Source: CADEED01 sp041395625 (GTDB lineage: Bacteria > Pseudomonadota > Gammaproteobacteria > Steroidobacterales > Steroidobacteraceae). From it: DNA of 64,000 nucleotides. A program made the translations under genes and the position numbers. This document shows, piece by piece, positions 1 to 8,291 of the stretch. Position 1 is the stretch's first letter. Each line of letters opens with the position of its first letter. The notes beneath the pieces were generated by a model. It was not told the origin of the DNA. It made no database searches and saw only the letters and a list, made by a program, of their open reading frames with translations. The stretch lies in NCBI GenBank assembly GCA_041395625.1, contig JAWLAE010000001.1:1054001-1118000 (forward strand). Direction: 5' to 3'.

Positions 1-174
1 TTTGCGTACCAGTGCGAGTTCCTGGCGCAATTCGCCCCGCAGCATATTGAGATCCGATTTGGTCGCCAGCATCGTGCCCATATCACGCCCCATCGCGTCC
101 ACTACAGCCCGCGCCCTGTCGTTCGAGACGTTGATACTGATCAGCGCATCATACAACGAGTAGAGGTAATCCAT
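1..174 (-). CDS. Coiled-coil DUF1640-like protein, C-terminus cut by window edge
   Basis: Reading leftward from an ATG at 172-174 there is an open frame of 58 codons that runs off the window. The N-terminus (MDYLYSLYDALISINVSN...) is followed by a region rich in Arg, Ala and Asp and then a Leu/Glu/Lys heptad-like stretch (ATKSDLNMLRGELRQEL). This is the pattern of prokaryotic DUF1640/CCDC90-like coiled-coil proteins, which usually carry a C-terminal membrane anchor; that end is not visible here. It is divergent from the small gene at 281. The family call rests on pattern only; the open frame with a plausible start is direct. Confidence 0.6.
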   Translation of the reverse strand, partial: MDYLYSLYDALISINVSNDRARAVVDAMGRDMGTMLATKSDLNMLRGELRQELALVRK

Positions 175-280
175 GGCTCTTGCACCGCGATATCTCTGGA
201 GCTTGAAGTGCTGCAATATCCAGGTCCTGAAGCCCGACACGCCACTGGTAATTCCGGTTGCACTATGAAAACCTGTTGTA

Positions 281-526
281 GTGACAGATCGGGATCACAA
301 CCAACAACCCATTTTCCGCACGGTCGGCCGGCGCCGCAGCCGTGATGGTCAGCCATTGTCGGCCGCTGACCGCGCCCGCATGAACGACATGGCGCGCTAT
401 GTCACTCGCGCACCCAAGGGGGTGTTTTTCTACTCGTCGCATGAAGACATGGCAGCCGACCGGTTGCGCTGGACAGTCGACGCGATGGTGGAAGTCGCCC
501 GCGCCAGAGAATCCGACCAGCGATAA
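281..526 (+). CDS. Small basic protein, putative partner of the downstream nucleotidyltransferase
   Basis: An 81-residue protein with a GTG start, ending at TAA 524-526, one base before the ATG of the nucleotidyltransferase gene. It is hydrophilic and has no membrane segment. The central part (ARYVTRAPKGVFFYSSHEDM) and the following Trp/Asp/Ala helix resemble small proteins that I recall encoded just upstream of minimal nucleotidyltransferases in proteobacteria, an arrangement typical of toxin-antitoxin pairs. The function is unproven. The tight spacing makes co-translation with the next gene likely. An out-of-frame ATG lies just upstream at 265; the in-frame GTG gives the only product matching this family. 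Confidence 0.6.
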   Translation: MTDRDHNQQPIFRTVGRRRSRDGQPLSAADRARMNDMARYVTRAPKGVFFYSSHEDMAADRLRWTVDAMVEVARARESDQR

Positions 527-527
527 A

Positions 528-1025
528 ATGCAATACACGCGGCCGGCAACCTGGGCTGACCTGAAGTCGATCGCGCGCTACTTCGATGAAGCGGGAGTCG
601 AGTATGCCCTGGTAGGCGGCTATGCGGTCGCGGCCCACGGCTTCAATCGCTTCTCCGAGGACATCGATCTGTTGGTGAATCCCTCGCTCGAGAACAGCCG
701 CAAGTGGATCGCCGCACTCGCTCGATTGCCGGATGGCGCCGCGGCAGAGTTGATGGCCGATCCCGATGTGTTCGCCGGCGCGCAACGTCACGCGATCCGA
801 ATCAATGACGAGTTCACGATTGATGTGCTGCCACAAGCAGGCGGCGAGTCCTGGGAGTCATTGCAGCCGCATATCACTGAAATACCCATCGACCAACAAA
901 CAGTACGCGTACTCGATCTCGAAGGCCTGCTCAAGACCAAGGGCGGAACGCGACCACGTGATCAGGCCGACGCCGCGGTACTGCGGGCCGCACTCGCTGC
1001 CAAGCGCGAACGCAGCGGCCGGTGA
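528..1025 (+). CDS. Nucleotidyltransferase-fold protein (DUF6036/MNT-like)
   Basis: A 165-residue cytoplasmic protein. Residues 27-48 carry the nucleotidyltransferase signature: a Gly-Gly pair (30-31), an Ala/His-rich helix with His37-Gly38 and then the acidic pair Asp45-x-Asp47 in a beta strand. This matches the GG...HG..R.(S/T).D.D form of the DUF6036/AbiEii-type superfamily rather than housekeeping polymerases. The C-terminal part (VLDLEGLLKTKGGTRPRDQAD) matches the usual end of this family. Such proteins act as toxins or antitoxins that may modify tRNA or a partner protein. The ATG at 528 was chosen because it follows the upstream stop by one base; a longer in-frame ORF upstream only overlaps the small gene. 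Confidence 0.8.
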   Translation: MQYTRPATWADLKSIARYFDEAGVEYALVGGYAVAAHGFNRFSEDIDLLVNPSLENSRKWIAALARLPDGAAAELMADPDVFAGAQRHAIRINDEFTIDVLPQAGGESWESLQPHITEIPIDQQTVRVLDLEGLLKTKGGTRPRDQADAAVLRAALAAKRERSGR

Positions 1026-1654
1026 TGCGCATCAACCCACTGGCCATGTTCGCCGTGGCAATGATCGCCGGCTGCACCCACGCTGCGCCTCCCTCGCCCG
1101 GGGACGCGAACACGACGCCCGCAAGTGCCACCGCGCCGGCCGAGCAGCGTGGTTGTCTGGCATCCGGCAACGGCTACTTGCGCGCGCGCCTGCGCGGTGC
1201 ACTGCAGCTGGACCTCGATTGGCAGAACGCGGAGATGGTCTGCGAGGGCGGCCCACGACCTGAGGGATCAGGGCTGCGCGTCAGCATCGGCGGACCGGAT
1301 CGCGGCAATGGGCGCCGGCTGCGGTTCGTCTTCGGCTTGAGTGGCGCGCAGGAAAACAGCCCGGCCAGCGCGCTGCCGACCAATGTCACGGTGATTTTCG
1401 AGGGCGAGCAGCGCGTGTTTGCTACGCTGGGGGACGACAAGTGCACAGTCGATTCGCTGCAGCAAGAACGCATCGGCGCGCTCGGCGGTCCTAAACGCAG
1501 TTACCGCGTCACGGCGCGCGGCTTCTGCACCACGCCGGCCACGGTCGTGGGCGGCAGCGAGCGGCTGCTGTTGCAGCGCTTCGATTTCGCCGGTCGCATC
1601 GACCTCGAGGATGAGCAAACCCATGCAGCCACGAACGGCACACCGACTTTCTGA
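1025..1654 (+). CDS. Hypothetical lipoprotein
   Basis: A 209-residue protein. The start used is ATG 1025, overlapping the last base of the preceding stop; GTG 1022 is an alternative one codon earlier. The N-terminus MRINPLAMFAVAMIAGC is a type II signal peptide with lipobox IAGC, so Cys17 should be lipidated. After a Pro/Ala/Thr linker there is a globular region with several Cys (CLASGNG, MVCEGG, DDKCTVD, FCTTP) that could form disulfides in the periplasm. I do not recognise the domain. It is co-directional with the nucleotidyltransferase gene before it and the DUF192 gene after it. Confidence 0.75.
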   Translation: MRINPLAMFAVAMIAGCTHAAPPSPGDANTTPASATAPAEQRGCLASGNGYLRARLRGALQLDLDWQNAEMVCEGGPRPEGSGLRVSIGGPDRGNGRRLRFVFGLSGAQENSPASALPTNVTVIFEGEQRVFATLGDDKCTVDSLQQERIGALGGPKRSYRVTARGFCTTPATVVGGSERLLLQRFDFAGRIDLEDEQTHAATNGTPTF

Positions 1655-2189
1655 GCACCGGGGCCAGCAACTCCGCCGGCTCGGCGCCATCCTGCTCATG
1701 TTGTTAGCTGTCGCGACCGGCAAGCCGCTGCACGCGCAAGCGACAGCCGAAGAACTCACGCGTTTCCCAGCGAGTGAGCTCACCATCAAGAGCGGCCCGG
1801 ACGGCGGTGCTAGCCACAAGTTCCGCGTCTGGCTGGCTGATACCGACCGCCGCAAACAGCAGGGCCTGATGTTCGTGCGGGATTTGCCCGCCGATCGCGG
1901 CATGCTGTTCGTCAACGAGCAGCCCTACATCGCCAGCATGTGGATGAAGAACACCTACGTCTCGCTCGACATGCTGTTCATCGGCACCGACGGCCGGGTG
2001 CAGGAGATTCGGGCACGCACGACACCGCACTCGCTCGAGATCATCGCGCCGCGGCAGCCGGCCTTGGCGGTGCTCGAGCTGCGTGGCGGCGAGGCCGAGC
2101 GGCGTGGAATTGTGCCTGGGGACCTCGTAATCCACCCGACGCTTGGGCGCAACACTAATCGTCGCCAAAAAACCACAACTAGCCGATAG
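1623..2189 (+). CDS. DUF192 family exported protein
   Basis: A 188-residue protein with an N-terminal hydrophobic signal (LGAILLMLLAVATGKPLHA). The mature part shows the DUF192 core: FRVWLADTDRRKQQGLMFV, then RGMLFV and the hallmark MWMKNTYVSLDMLFI, ending in an (A/V)LELRGG stretch. DUF192 proteins are small beta-barrel proteins found singly in many bacteria and archaea, of unknown function. The start is uncertain: ATG 1611 (overlapping the lipoprotein gene by 44 bases) has GAGG immediately against it, whereas ATG 1623 sits 12 bases after GAGG, so 1623 was chosen. The C-terminal tail (NTNRRQKTTTSR) is basic and unusual. Confidence 0.85.
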   Translation: MQPRTAHRLSEHRGQQLRRLGAILLMLLAVATGKPLHAQATAEELTRFPASELTIKSGPDGGASHKFRVWLADTDRRKQQGLMFVRDLPADRGMLFVNEQPYIASMWMKNTYVSLDMLFIGTDGRVQEIRARTTPHSLEIIAPRQPALAVLELRGGEAERRGIVPGDLVIHPTLGRNTNRRQKTTTSR

Positions 2190-2220
2190 CAGCCATGGAA
2201 ATCAGCGGACAGTCACCGGT

Positions 2221-2254
2221 AAACGTACGTTTCCGCGTGGTTTTACGCTATTAT
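2221..2254 (+). promoter_or_regulatory. Perfect 12-bp palindrome and -10-like box upstream of the ompA-type gene
   Basis: AAACGTACGTTT at 2221-2232 is a perfect palindrome in the 149-base gap before the OmpA-family gene. A -10-like TATTAT lies at 2249-2254, which places the palindrome over the expected -35 position, where no good -35 hexamer is visible. That geometry suits an activator or repressor operator. The site is seen directly; its role is inference. Confidence 0.45.
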
Positions 2255-2338
2255 CATCGCCTCGACGCCGTCTGGAATCTGTCAAATCATCTTGGCAGCG
2301 ATCCGGCGCGCGCTCGCAACACTCGAAGGGAGTCCGCG

Positions 2339-3616
2339 ATGAAGAAAGTCCTCGGAACGATAGTCACAGCCTGGCTGGCTGCCGCAGCGTGCGGCGTCGC
2401 CACAGCGGGATCTGACGTTGGCAGCTGGTATGTGGCACCGCAGATCAATGGTCTGTGGATCGACGACGCCCGCCGCGCCGACGATGACATTGGCTTCACG
2501 TTCAGCCTGGGCCACGTGTTCAGCGACAAGTGGGACGGCGAATTGTCCGTGTTCACGTCCAAGCATGACGCGCCCAGCAATGTCGATCACAAGATCCAGG
2601 GCTTCGCGATCGCTGCCAAGCGGGTGTTCTACCGCGAGCAGCGCGTCAACCCTTTCATCAGCATCGGCATCGGCGAGGTGAACAACAACTACTCACCGGG
2701 CCTCGATATCGATTCGCTGACCGCAACCTATGGCGTGGGCGTACTCGCCGACATCGGTGGCAATCGCGATGAAGGCACCAATCTGCAGCTGCGTGGTGAC
2801 ATCGGCGCACGTCGCAACCTCGGCGCCGCCGACCCGCTCCGTAGCGCAGTCGACTATGTGGCCGGCCTTGGTCTGCAATATTCCTGGGGTGGCACGCCGC
2901 CCGCCAAGCCACCGGGTGATGCCGACGGCGACGGCGTCACCGACGACCTGGACAAGTGCCCCGGCACACCAGCGGGTACGCCGGTCAATGCCGACGGTTG
3001 CCCGCTCGACTCAGATGGCGACGGCGTCACCGACGACAAGGACAAGTGCCCCAATACCCCGGCCGGTGCCACCGTCGACGCCACGGGTTGTGAGCTCGAC
3101 TCCGACGGCGACGGCGTTGCCGACAGCAAGGACAAGTGCCCGAACACGCCGGCCGGTGCCAAGGTCGACGAGAACGGTTGTGAGCTCGACTCCGACGGCG
3201 ACGGCGTTGTGGACAGTCAGGACAAGTGCCCCGACACGCCCAAGGGCGACCGCGTGGACGCCACCGGCTGCTCCTTCAAGGAAGAGCTGAAATTACCGGG
3301 CGTGGAGTTCGATCTGGACAAGGCCACCTTGCGACCTGAGAGCGCCGCGGTGCTCGAAGGCGCGGTCTCGGTGCTGAAGCGCTACCCCGATCTCAAGATC
3401 GAAGTAGCCGGCCACACCGACGCGCAGGGTTCGGACGCTTACAACATGAACCTCTCCAAGCAGCGCGCGATCACCGTGCTCGACTACCTCAAAGCGGGTG
3501 GCGTCACGAATGAACTCGCCTCGCGCGGTTATGGCGAGCGGCAGCCGGTGGCATCCAATGCAACTGCGGAAGGCCGGCAGGAAAACCGCCGCGTCGTGCT
3601 GCGCGTGCTGAACTAG
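2339..3616 (+). CDS. OmpA-family outer-membrane protein with thrombospondin type 3 repeats
   Basis: A 425-residue protein. It has a signal peptide (MKKVLGTIVTAWLAAAACGVATA), an eight-stranded OmpA-like beta-barrel over about residues 25-190, four 30-residue thrombospondin type 3 repeats at 194-313 (DSDGDGV.D..DKCP.TP), and a C-terminal OmpA peptidoglycan-binding domain (VEFDLDKATL, GHTDAQGSD, SRGYGERQPVASN). It should sit in the outer membrane, bind calcium in its linker and grip peptidoglycan. This is the usual OprF-like design in gammaproteobacteria. The ATG has AAGGGAG at good spacing; the in-frame ORF extends further upstream but lacks signal-peptide character. It is monocistronic, with a strong terminator downstream. 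Confidence 0.92.
   Translation: MKKVLGTIVTAWLAAAACGVATAGSDVGSWYVAPQINGLWIDDARRADDDIGFTFSLGHVFSDKWDGELSVFTSKHDAPSNVDHKIQGFAIAAKRVFYREQRVNPFISIGIGEVNNNYSPGLDIDSLTATYGVGVLADIGGNRDEGTNLQLRGDIGARRNLGAADPLRSAVDYVAGLGLQYSWGGTPPAKPPGDADGDGVTDDLDKCPGTPAGTPVNADGCPLDSDGDGVTDDKDKCPNTPAGATVDATGCELDSDGDGVADSKDKCPNTPAGAKVDENGCELDSDGDGVVDSQDKCPDTPKGDRVDATGCSFKEELKLPGVEFDLDKATLRPESAAVLEGAVSVLKRYPDLKIEVAGHTDAQGSDAYNMNLSKQRAITVLDYLKAGGVTNELASRGYGERQPVASNATAEGRQENRRVVLRVLN
2918..3277 (+). repeat. Four tandem 90-bp repeats encoding thrombospondin type 3 units
   Basis: Four consecutive 90-bp units (2918, 3008, 3098, 3188) encode 30-residue DxDGDGxxD...DKCPxTP...GC units. Units 2-4 are very similar at DNA level, for example a shared gacggcgacggcgt core, so copy-number change by recombination is possible. 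Each unit has a calcium-binding Asp cluster and two Cys. Confidence 0.9.
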
Positions 3617-3644
3617 CCAGCTTTAGTCAAACCGCCTCTCGGCC

Positions 3645-3676
3645 AGGCCCGGCTCAGCGATGAGCCGGGCCTTTTC
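3645..3676 (+). terminator. Rho-independent terminator after the OmpA-family gene
   Basis: A perfect 12-bp stem, AGGCCCGGCTCA (3645-3656) with TGAGCCGGGCCT (3661-3672), a GCGA tetraloop and a following TTTC/TTT run. It lies 28 bases after the OmpA stop codon. Confidence 0.9.
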
Positions 3677-3755
3677 TTTGGGGCTTTGCGGGCTTATGGC
3701 GAGAAACGCCACATGCTAGGCTGCACGCAACAGGGGAGCTGTTCGGCACTAACGA

Positions 3756-4206
3756 GTGAAACGGGCACAGGCTGCAACCCGACAAGGGATTTTGGTACTC
3801 GGCCTGCTGGCGATCGCGCAGGTCGCCAGCGCGTCATCCCCCGTGTCGTCGATCGACACGGCTGACAGATTCCTCGACAGCCTGTTCGGCGAGCCCGATC
3901 TCCTCGACGTGTCGATCTCCCCCTCCGGATGTTATGTCGCCGCCGCCCATCTCGCCCGCGCAGCAGGCGGACGCCATCAAGATTCCGGTGCTGCTCATCC
4001 ATGGCGATGTCGATCAGATCGTGCCGCTGTCGCAGTCGGAACTGATGAAGAAGGCGCTGGACGCTGCCGGCAACACGACCGAATTGTTAGTCCTGGAGAA
4101 GTCCGGACACAGCGGCTGGACCGCCGAGAATGACAAGCGGGCACTACGCGCGATCGATCGATTCCTGAGCAAACATCTCAGCCCGGACGCCCGGGAGGCG
4201 GAGTAG
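3756..4206 (+). pseudogene. Remnant of an S9 prolyl oligopeptidase (internal deletion plus frameshift)
   Basis: From GTG 3756 one frame encodes a signal peptide and the start of an S9 peptidase beta-propeller (LLDVSISPSGCYVAA, to about 3950). The other frame then encodes the very end of an S9 catalytic domain from about 3955: SPAQQADAIKIPVLLIHGD, DQIVPLSQS, then GHSGW and a terminal helix. The middle of the enzyme, including most of the propeller and the nucleophilic Ser, is missing, and the two pieces are in different frames. The retained Asp (HGDVDQ) and His (SGHSG) cannot work alone. It ends three bases before a complete S9 paralog, suggesting a former tandem pair. Confidence 0.85.
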
Positions 4207-4209
4207 AAA

Positions 4210-6255
4210 ATGCGACTCGACAAGTTGATGCAACCCCGAGCGGCGATCGCCGCGATCTTGAGCGCCGCGTGGCTGCTCGCCGCCGCCGTCACGCTGGCGG
4301 CACCGCCGCCCCCGTCCGCCTTCGGTCGGCTGCCGGCGCTCAGCGACGTGGATCTGAGCCCCAACGGTAAACTGCTGGTGTGGGCCGAGGCGCCGCAGGA
4401 CCAGCTCTCGATCGTCATCTTCGATCTGGAGACGCGGCGGACCCTGCGCAAGATTCCGGTCGGCGGCGTGCTGAAACTGCGGGATCTCACTTGGGCGGAC
4501 GACGACACGGTGCTCGTCACCGTGAGCCAGACGCGGCAGTTCTCGGACAAGCAGCAGGACAAATGGGAGTACTGGCGTACGCAGGCGGTCGACGTCGCGG
4601 GCGGCAACGCACGCACGCTGCTGCTCGATGGTGACGCCCTGCGCGAGGACTACGTCGCGCGAGCGACCATCCGTCGCAAGCAAGTGACTACGCCGAAAAC
4701 AGTAATCATGTCCTCGCACGAGCGCGTGGCGGGCAAGAACGCATTCGCTGTGGACTCGCGCATCAAGCGCGAGCGGCGCGACTCATCGTGGCTGCTCACC
4801 GTCTTCGCGGTCGACACCACGACAGGCAAGGGCAAGCGGCTCGTCTCCGGCAGTCCATTCACTTACGACTGGGCAATTGATGCTGCGGGCAACGTCGTCG
4901 CCCGCAGCGACTGGGACCCGGAACAGTCGAGTCTGCGCATCCTGGCGAAGAATGGCAGCGGCTGGCGCGAGATCTACACCGCGACAAGTCGCGACAGCGT
5001 CGACATCCTCGGCGTCTCGGCGGATGACACTTACCTGTACGCTCGCGGCACCTTGGGTGGCACGCAAAGCAAGCTCTGGGCCCTGCCGCTCGACGGCGCG
5101 ACCCCACGAGTACTGCTCGAAGAGCCGGGTCGCGATGTGATGCGCGTCAGCCTGGATCCCTTCACTAAATTGCCCATCGGCGCCTATCTCGGCGGGCCAC
5201 TCAACGAGTTTCGCTGGCTCGACAAAGACCAGGAGAAGCAGATGACGGCGCTGCTGAAAGCCTTTCCCGGCAAGTTGGTGAGAACGGTGGCGCGTTCGGT
5301 CGACGGCAAGCGGGTACTTGCCTATGTTGCGAGTCCATCGGACGTGCCTGTCTACTACTTGATCGATTTCGCAACCGGCAAGGCGGACATCATCGGCGAG
5401 GAGTATCCGGAGCTGCTCGATACGCCGCTCGGCAAAGTACAGAGCGTGCAGTACGCCGCCCGCGACGGCTACCAGATTCCCGCGTTTCTGACGCTGCCCG
5501 CGAACACCGAGCCGAAGAATCTGCCGCTCATCGTGCTGCCGCATGGCGGCCCCGAGTCGCGGGACTACCTTGAGTTCGACTGGCTGACGCAGTTCTTCGC
5601 GAGCCGCGGCTACGCGGTGCTGCAGCCGCAGTTCCGCGGCTCCACCGGCTTCGGTGAAGCGCATCGCAAGGCCGGCTATCAGCAATGGGGCAAGCTGATG
5701 CAGGACGATGTCACGGACGGCGTGCGCTGGGCAGCCGAGCAAGGCATCGTCGATTCGCGTCGGGTGTGCATCGTAGGCGCAAGTTACGGCGGCTATGCGG
5801 CGCTCGCCGGCGCGGCTTTTACGCCTGAACTCTATCGCTGTGCCATCAGCATCAACGGCGTGTCAGACCTGCTCACCGTGCTTGGCACGACCCAACGACG
5901 TTCCGGCCGCGACTCGAACTCGCTCGACTACTGGTACGATCACATCGGCAAACCGAGCAATCCGGACGTCGCCGGCAAATCGCCGGCACGCCAGGTCGAG
6001 AAAGTGCGCGCGCCGGTCCTGCTGCTGCACGGCACCGACGATTCGGTGGTCCCGGTGCTGCAGTCGCGCCTGATGGCGAACGCCTTGCGCGAGCGGTCGC
6101 GGGCAGTGGAACTGATCGAACTACCGGGCGACGATCATCATCTATCGCGCAGCGATACGCGCACCCGTGCGCTCACCGAGATGGAGCGTTTCCTGGCGCA
6201 ACACCTGCCCGTCAGCGCTGCCGCGGCAGCGCCGGCGGCCGCTCAGATGCCGTAG
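4210..6255 (+). CDS. S9 family prolyl oligopeptidase / dipeptidyl-peptidase-like, secreted
   Basis: A 681-residue serine peptidase. It has a signal peptide over about residues 1-31, a WD/propeller region to about 420 and a C-terminal alpha/beta-hydrolase domain. The triad is visible: nucleophile GASYGG (Ser525), acid in HGTDDSVVP (Asp611) and His in GDDHHLS (643/644). S9 enzymes cleave short peptides, often after Pro, here probably in the periplasm. The ATG follows the relic stop by three bases with a GGAGGCGGAG ribosome site. The paralogous relic upstream and the TonB receptor locus downstream suggest a role in peptide uptake and degradation. The 3' end overlaps the convergent hydroxylase gene by 13 bases. 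The exact S9 subfamily is not determined. Confidence 0.9.
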   Translation: MRLDKLMQPRAAIAAILSAAWLLAAAVTLAAPPPPSAFGRLPALSDVDLSPNGKLLVWAEAPQDQLSIVIFDLETRRTLRKIPVGGVLKLRDLTWADDDTVLVTVSQTRQFSDKQQDKWEYWRTQAVDVAGGNARTLLLDGDALREDYVARATIRRKQVTTPKTVIMSSHERVAGKNAFAVDSRIKRERRDSSWLLTVFAVDTTTGKGKRLVSGSPFTYDWAIDAAGNVVARSDWDPEQSSLRILAKNGSGWREIYTATSRDSVDILGVSADDTYLYARGTLGGTQSKLWALPLDGATPRVLLEEPGRDVMRVSLDPFTKLPIGAYLGGPLNEFRWLDKDQEKQMTALLKAFPGKLVRTVARSVDGKRVLAYVASPSDVPVYYLIDFATGKADIIGEEYPELLDTPLGKVQSVQYAARDGYQIPAFLTLPANTEPKNLPLIVLPHGGPESRDYLEFDWLTQFFASRGYAVLQPQFRGSTGFGEAHRKAGYQQWGKLMQDDVTDGVRWAAEQGIVDSRRVCIVGASYGGYAALAGAAFTPELYRCAISINGVSDLLTVLGTTQRRSGRDSNSLDYWYDHIGKPSNPDVAGKSPARQVEKVRAPVLLLHGTDDSVVPVLQSRLMANALRERSRAVELIELPGDDHHLSRSDTRTRALTEMERFLAQHLPVSAAAAAPAAAQMP

Positions 6256-7514
6256 CGCTGCGCGAATTCGCGCGCCGCGGCGGCGAGCGTGCGTACGGCT
6301 GTACGCTCTTCCGGCGCGAGCAGCGGATTCCAGACGTCGAAAATCAGCACCACACGCAGCTCATCGCTGTCGTTGCGCGCCTCGTGTTCGAGCGTATCGT
6401 CGAAGATCATCACCTTGCCCACCTGCCACTCGCGCGTCTCGAAGCCGACGCGCAGCTGGCAGCGTGGCGGCACGATCAGCGGGAGATGTGCGACGAGGCG
6501 GGCGTTGGTCTCGCCATTGTGAGGCGGAATGTGGGTCCGCGGCGCGAGCGCCGAGAAGATTGCGTTGGGACAGAGTCCGCCGATGTCCGCCGCATCCACT
6601 TTAGTGAGTGCCGCGGCTGTGGCGGGGCACTGGGCAAGGTTCTCCTCAACTGGCTCGCCCGCGCGCCACAGATGCAGCACGCTCCAGCGATCCGAGTGAT
6701 TGAGCTCGCGCCACTGATTCACGGGATCGCCAGGGTTGTAGGCGATGTACGGGCTGAAACGATCGCGGCGGGTGGCGAGCGCCGCGTCGAGCTCGGCGCG
6801 GATCACGTCGGTCTTCGCCTCGAGCGCCGATACCCACGGGAACTGGGCCGGATCGAAGAATGGGATTGCCGGCAGACGCGGCACGTAAAGCTGATTCGAC
6901 TCGGAGCGGTAAGGCACCGAGCTGCCGCCCATGATCGAGGCCGCTTCGCGCCAGCGACTGACGGACTCAGCCGGCAGCTCGCTGCTTACGCCGTCGAGTC
7001 GTTGCAGCAGGGCGGCGGTGAGCTCCCTCGAATGACGCGCGGCGACCTCCCGCGCATGCAGCAACTGCTCGCGATGCGCCGCCGGCCAGTGTGACTCCGG
7101 CGGCGCGATCTTGAGTGCATTGCGATAGGTCGCGGCGGCGGCGGCGGCGCTGCCATGACGTTCCAGCCAGTTGCCACGGGCCAGCAGCGCCGGAATGAAA
7201 TAGGGGTCGACCGCGAGCGCGGCATCGATCGCCTCGCGCTCGGCCGCCGCATCGCCGCGCTGGCGCTGCACGTTCGCGAGCGTCAGCAGCACGGCTTTGT
7301 CATGGGGCGCCGCTTTGCTAGCCGCCTGCAATAGCTGCAACCCCGCGTCGCGCTCGCCGCGCTGCAATGCATGGATGCCGAGGCTGAAGAGCGCCTGCGG
7401 ATTGTTAGGCTCCAGCTGGCGGACTTCCCGCCACAGCCGCTCCGCTTCCTGCCAGCGCCCAGCGTTGGCGGCCTGCCCGGCCGCGCTCGCGAGCTGGGCG
7501 ACCGTCTGGCTCAT
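6243..7514 (-). CDS. TPR protein with aspartyl/asparaginyl beta-hydroxylase domain
   Basis: A 423-residue protein. The N-terminal 170 residues are tetratricopeptide repeats (AERLWREVRQLEPNNPQALF, ERDAGLQLLQAASKAAPHD). The C-terminal half is an Asp/Asn beta-hydroxylase (2-oxoglutarate/Fe(II) cupin-fold) domain with likely iron ligands His332 (PPHNGETN) and His377 (LEHEARN) and the conserved GKVMIFDD strand between them. It probably hydroxylates a protein or peptide side chain in the cytoplasm; there is no signal peptide. The start at 7514 fits the first TPR. Proteins of this design often lie beside TonB receptors of peptide-utilising bacteria, as here. The substrate is unknown. Confidence 0.85.
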   Translation of the reverse strand: MSQTVAQLASAAGQAANAGRWQEAERLWREVRQLEPNNPQALFSLGIHALQRGERDAGLQLLQAASKAAPHDKAVLLTLANVQRQRGDAAAEREAIDAALAVDPYFIPALLARGNWLERHGSAAAAAATYRNALKIAPPESHWPAAHREQLLHAREVAARHSRELTAALLQRLDGVSSELPAESVSRWREAASIMGGSSVPYRSESNQLYVPRLPAIPFFDPAQFPWVSALEAKTDVIRAELDAALATRRDRFSPYIAYNPGDPVNQWRELNHSDRWSVLHLWRAGEPVEENLAQCPATAAALTKVDAADIGGLCPNAIFSALAPRTHIPPHNGETNARLVAHLPLIVPPRCQLRVGFETREWQVGKVMIFDDTLEHEARNDSDELRVVLIFDVWNPLLAPEERTAVRTLAAAAREFAQRYGI

Positions 7515-7530
7515 CGACGGCGCTGCTATC

Positions 7531-8169
7531 TCAACCGCCGCCCATGCTGGGCTCGGGCGCAATGTAAGTCTGGTTTTGCTGATTCTCGGCGTCGCGGCGC
7601 GCCGCCTCGGCCATCTCGCGATCCTGGCGGCGGCTGGTGCAGACCCGCGTGCCGCGCAATCGCGAGCCGGTTTCCTTGACCGTCCGGCAACGCACCACGT
7701 CATCGGGATGCACCTCGCCCGACGTCGAGGCCGTGCGTTCCTTCACCGCACCCGGCGGCAGTAGCAGGCGCTCGGCCAGCTCACTGATGCGCTCGGTAGT
7801 CGCGCGCCGGAGATCGCCGTCCAGCGGGATCGGCGGCCCGAAAGGTGCACCTTCAATGCCGTACACGGCCACGCCACGTCCCGCGGCCTCATTCGCCCAC
7901 AGGATCGAGTCGACCGGCAGATTGCGCGCCAAGGCATCGAAAGCAGCGTCCTGCACACTCTGCAGGGCGGCCGCATCATCACCATAGAGCACCAGCACGA
8001 TGCGGCGCTTCGAGTCCGCGGCCGCACGCTCACGCACAGCGGCAGAATCGCTGGTGCGCATGTCAACGCGCGGCACCTGGAACGTGTCGGGGGCATCGGC
8101 AGCATGCGCGACGGCAGCAGCCAGGGTGCAGGCGAGTGAGAAAAGAACAATACGGCTGATGCTCGTCAT
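7531..8169 (-). CDS. Secreted protein of unknown function in the TonB-receptor locus
   Basis: A 212-residue protein with a signal peptide (MTSISRIVLFSLACTLAAAVAHA). The body has alternating strands and helices (RRIVLVLYGDD, DSILWANEAAG, GVAVYGIEG). The C-terminal part contains two Cys in a recognisable repeated style (VVRCRTVKETGSRLRGTRVC, then a charged helix and a Gln/Asn-rich tail). That Cys-containing tail recurs in small exported proteins of Sphingomonads and relatives, whose role is unknown. It lies 16 bases upstream of the hydroxylase gene and downstream of the receptor and its terminator, so it probably has its own promoter in the 8169-8236 gap or depends on readthrough. Confidence 0.75.
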   Translation of the reverse strand: MTSISRIVLFSLACTLAAAVAHAADAPDTFQVPRVDMRTSDSAAVRERAAADSKRRIVLVLYGDDAAALQSVQDAAFDALARNLPVDSILWANEAAGRGVAVYGIEGAPFGPPIPLDGDLRRATTERISELAERLLLPPGAVKERTASTSGEVHPDDVVRCRTVKETGSRLRGTRVCTSRRQDREMAEAARRDAENQQNQTYIAPEPSMGGG

Positions 8170-8236
8170 GACGATCCGGCCTCGTAAAGAGAAACGATGC
8201 CGGATTATCGCAGTTCGCCTCGCGAAAGAAAAAGCC

Positions 8237-8268
8237 CCAAAAAAAACGGCGGGCCGAAGCCCGCCGTT
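8237..8268 (-). terminator. Rho-independent terminator of the TonB-receptor gene
   Basis: On the minus strand, AACGGCGGGC (8268-8259) pairs with GCCCGCCGTT (8254-8245) around a TTCG loop, a very stable tetraloop, and is followed by a run of T. It lies 23 bases after the receptor stop. Confidence 0.93.
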
Positions 8269-8291
8269 CAAATCGACATATTCCAAGAAGC

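Noticed and set aside
261..283. CACTA...TAGTG inverted repeat over the GTG start of the small gene
   Set aside because: Only five-base arms; expected often by chance and not conserved in shape elsewhere.
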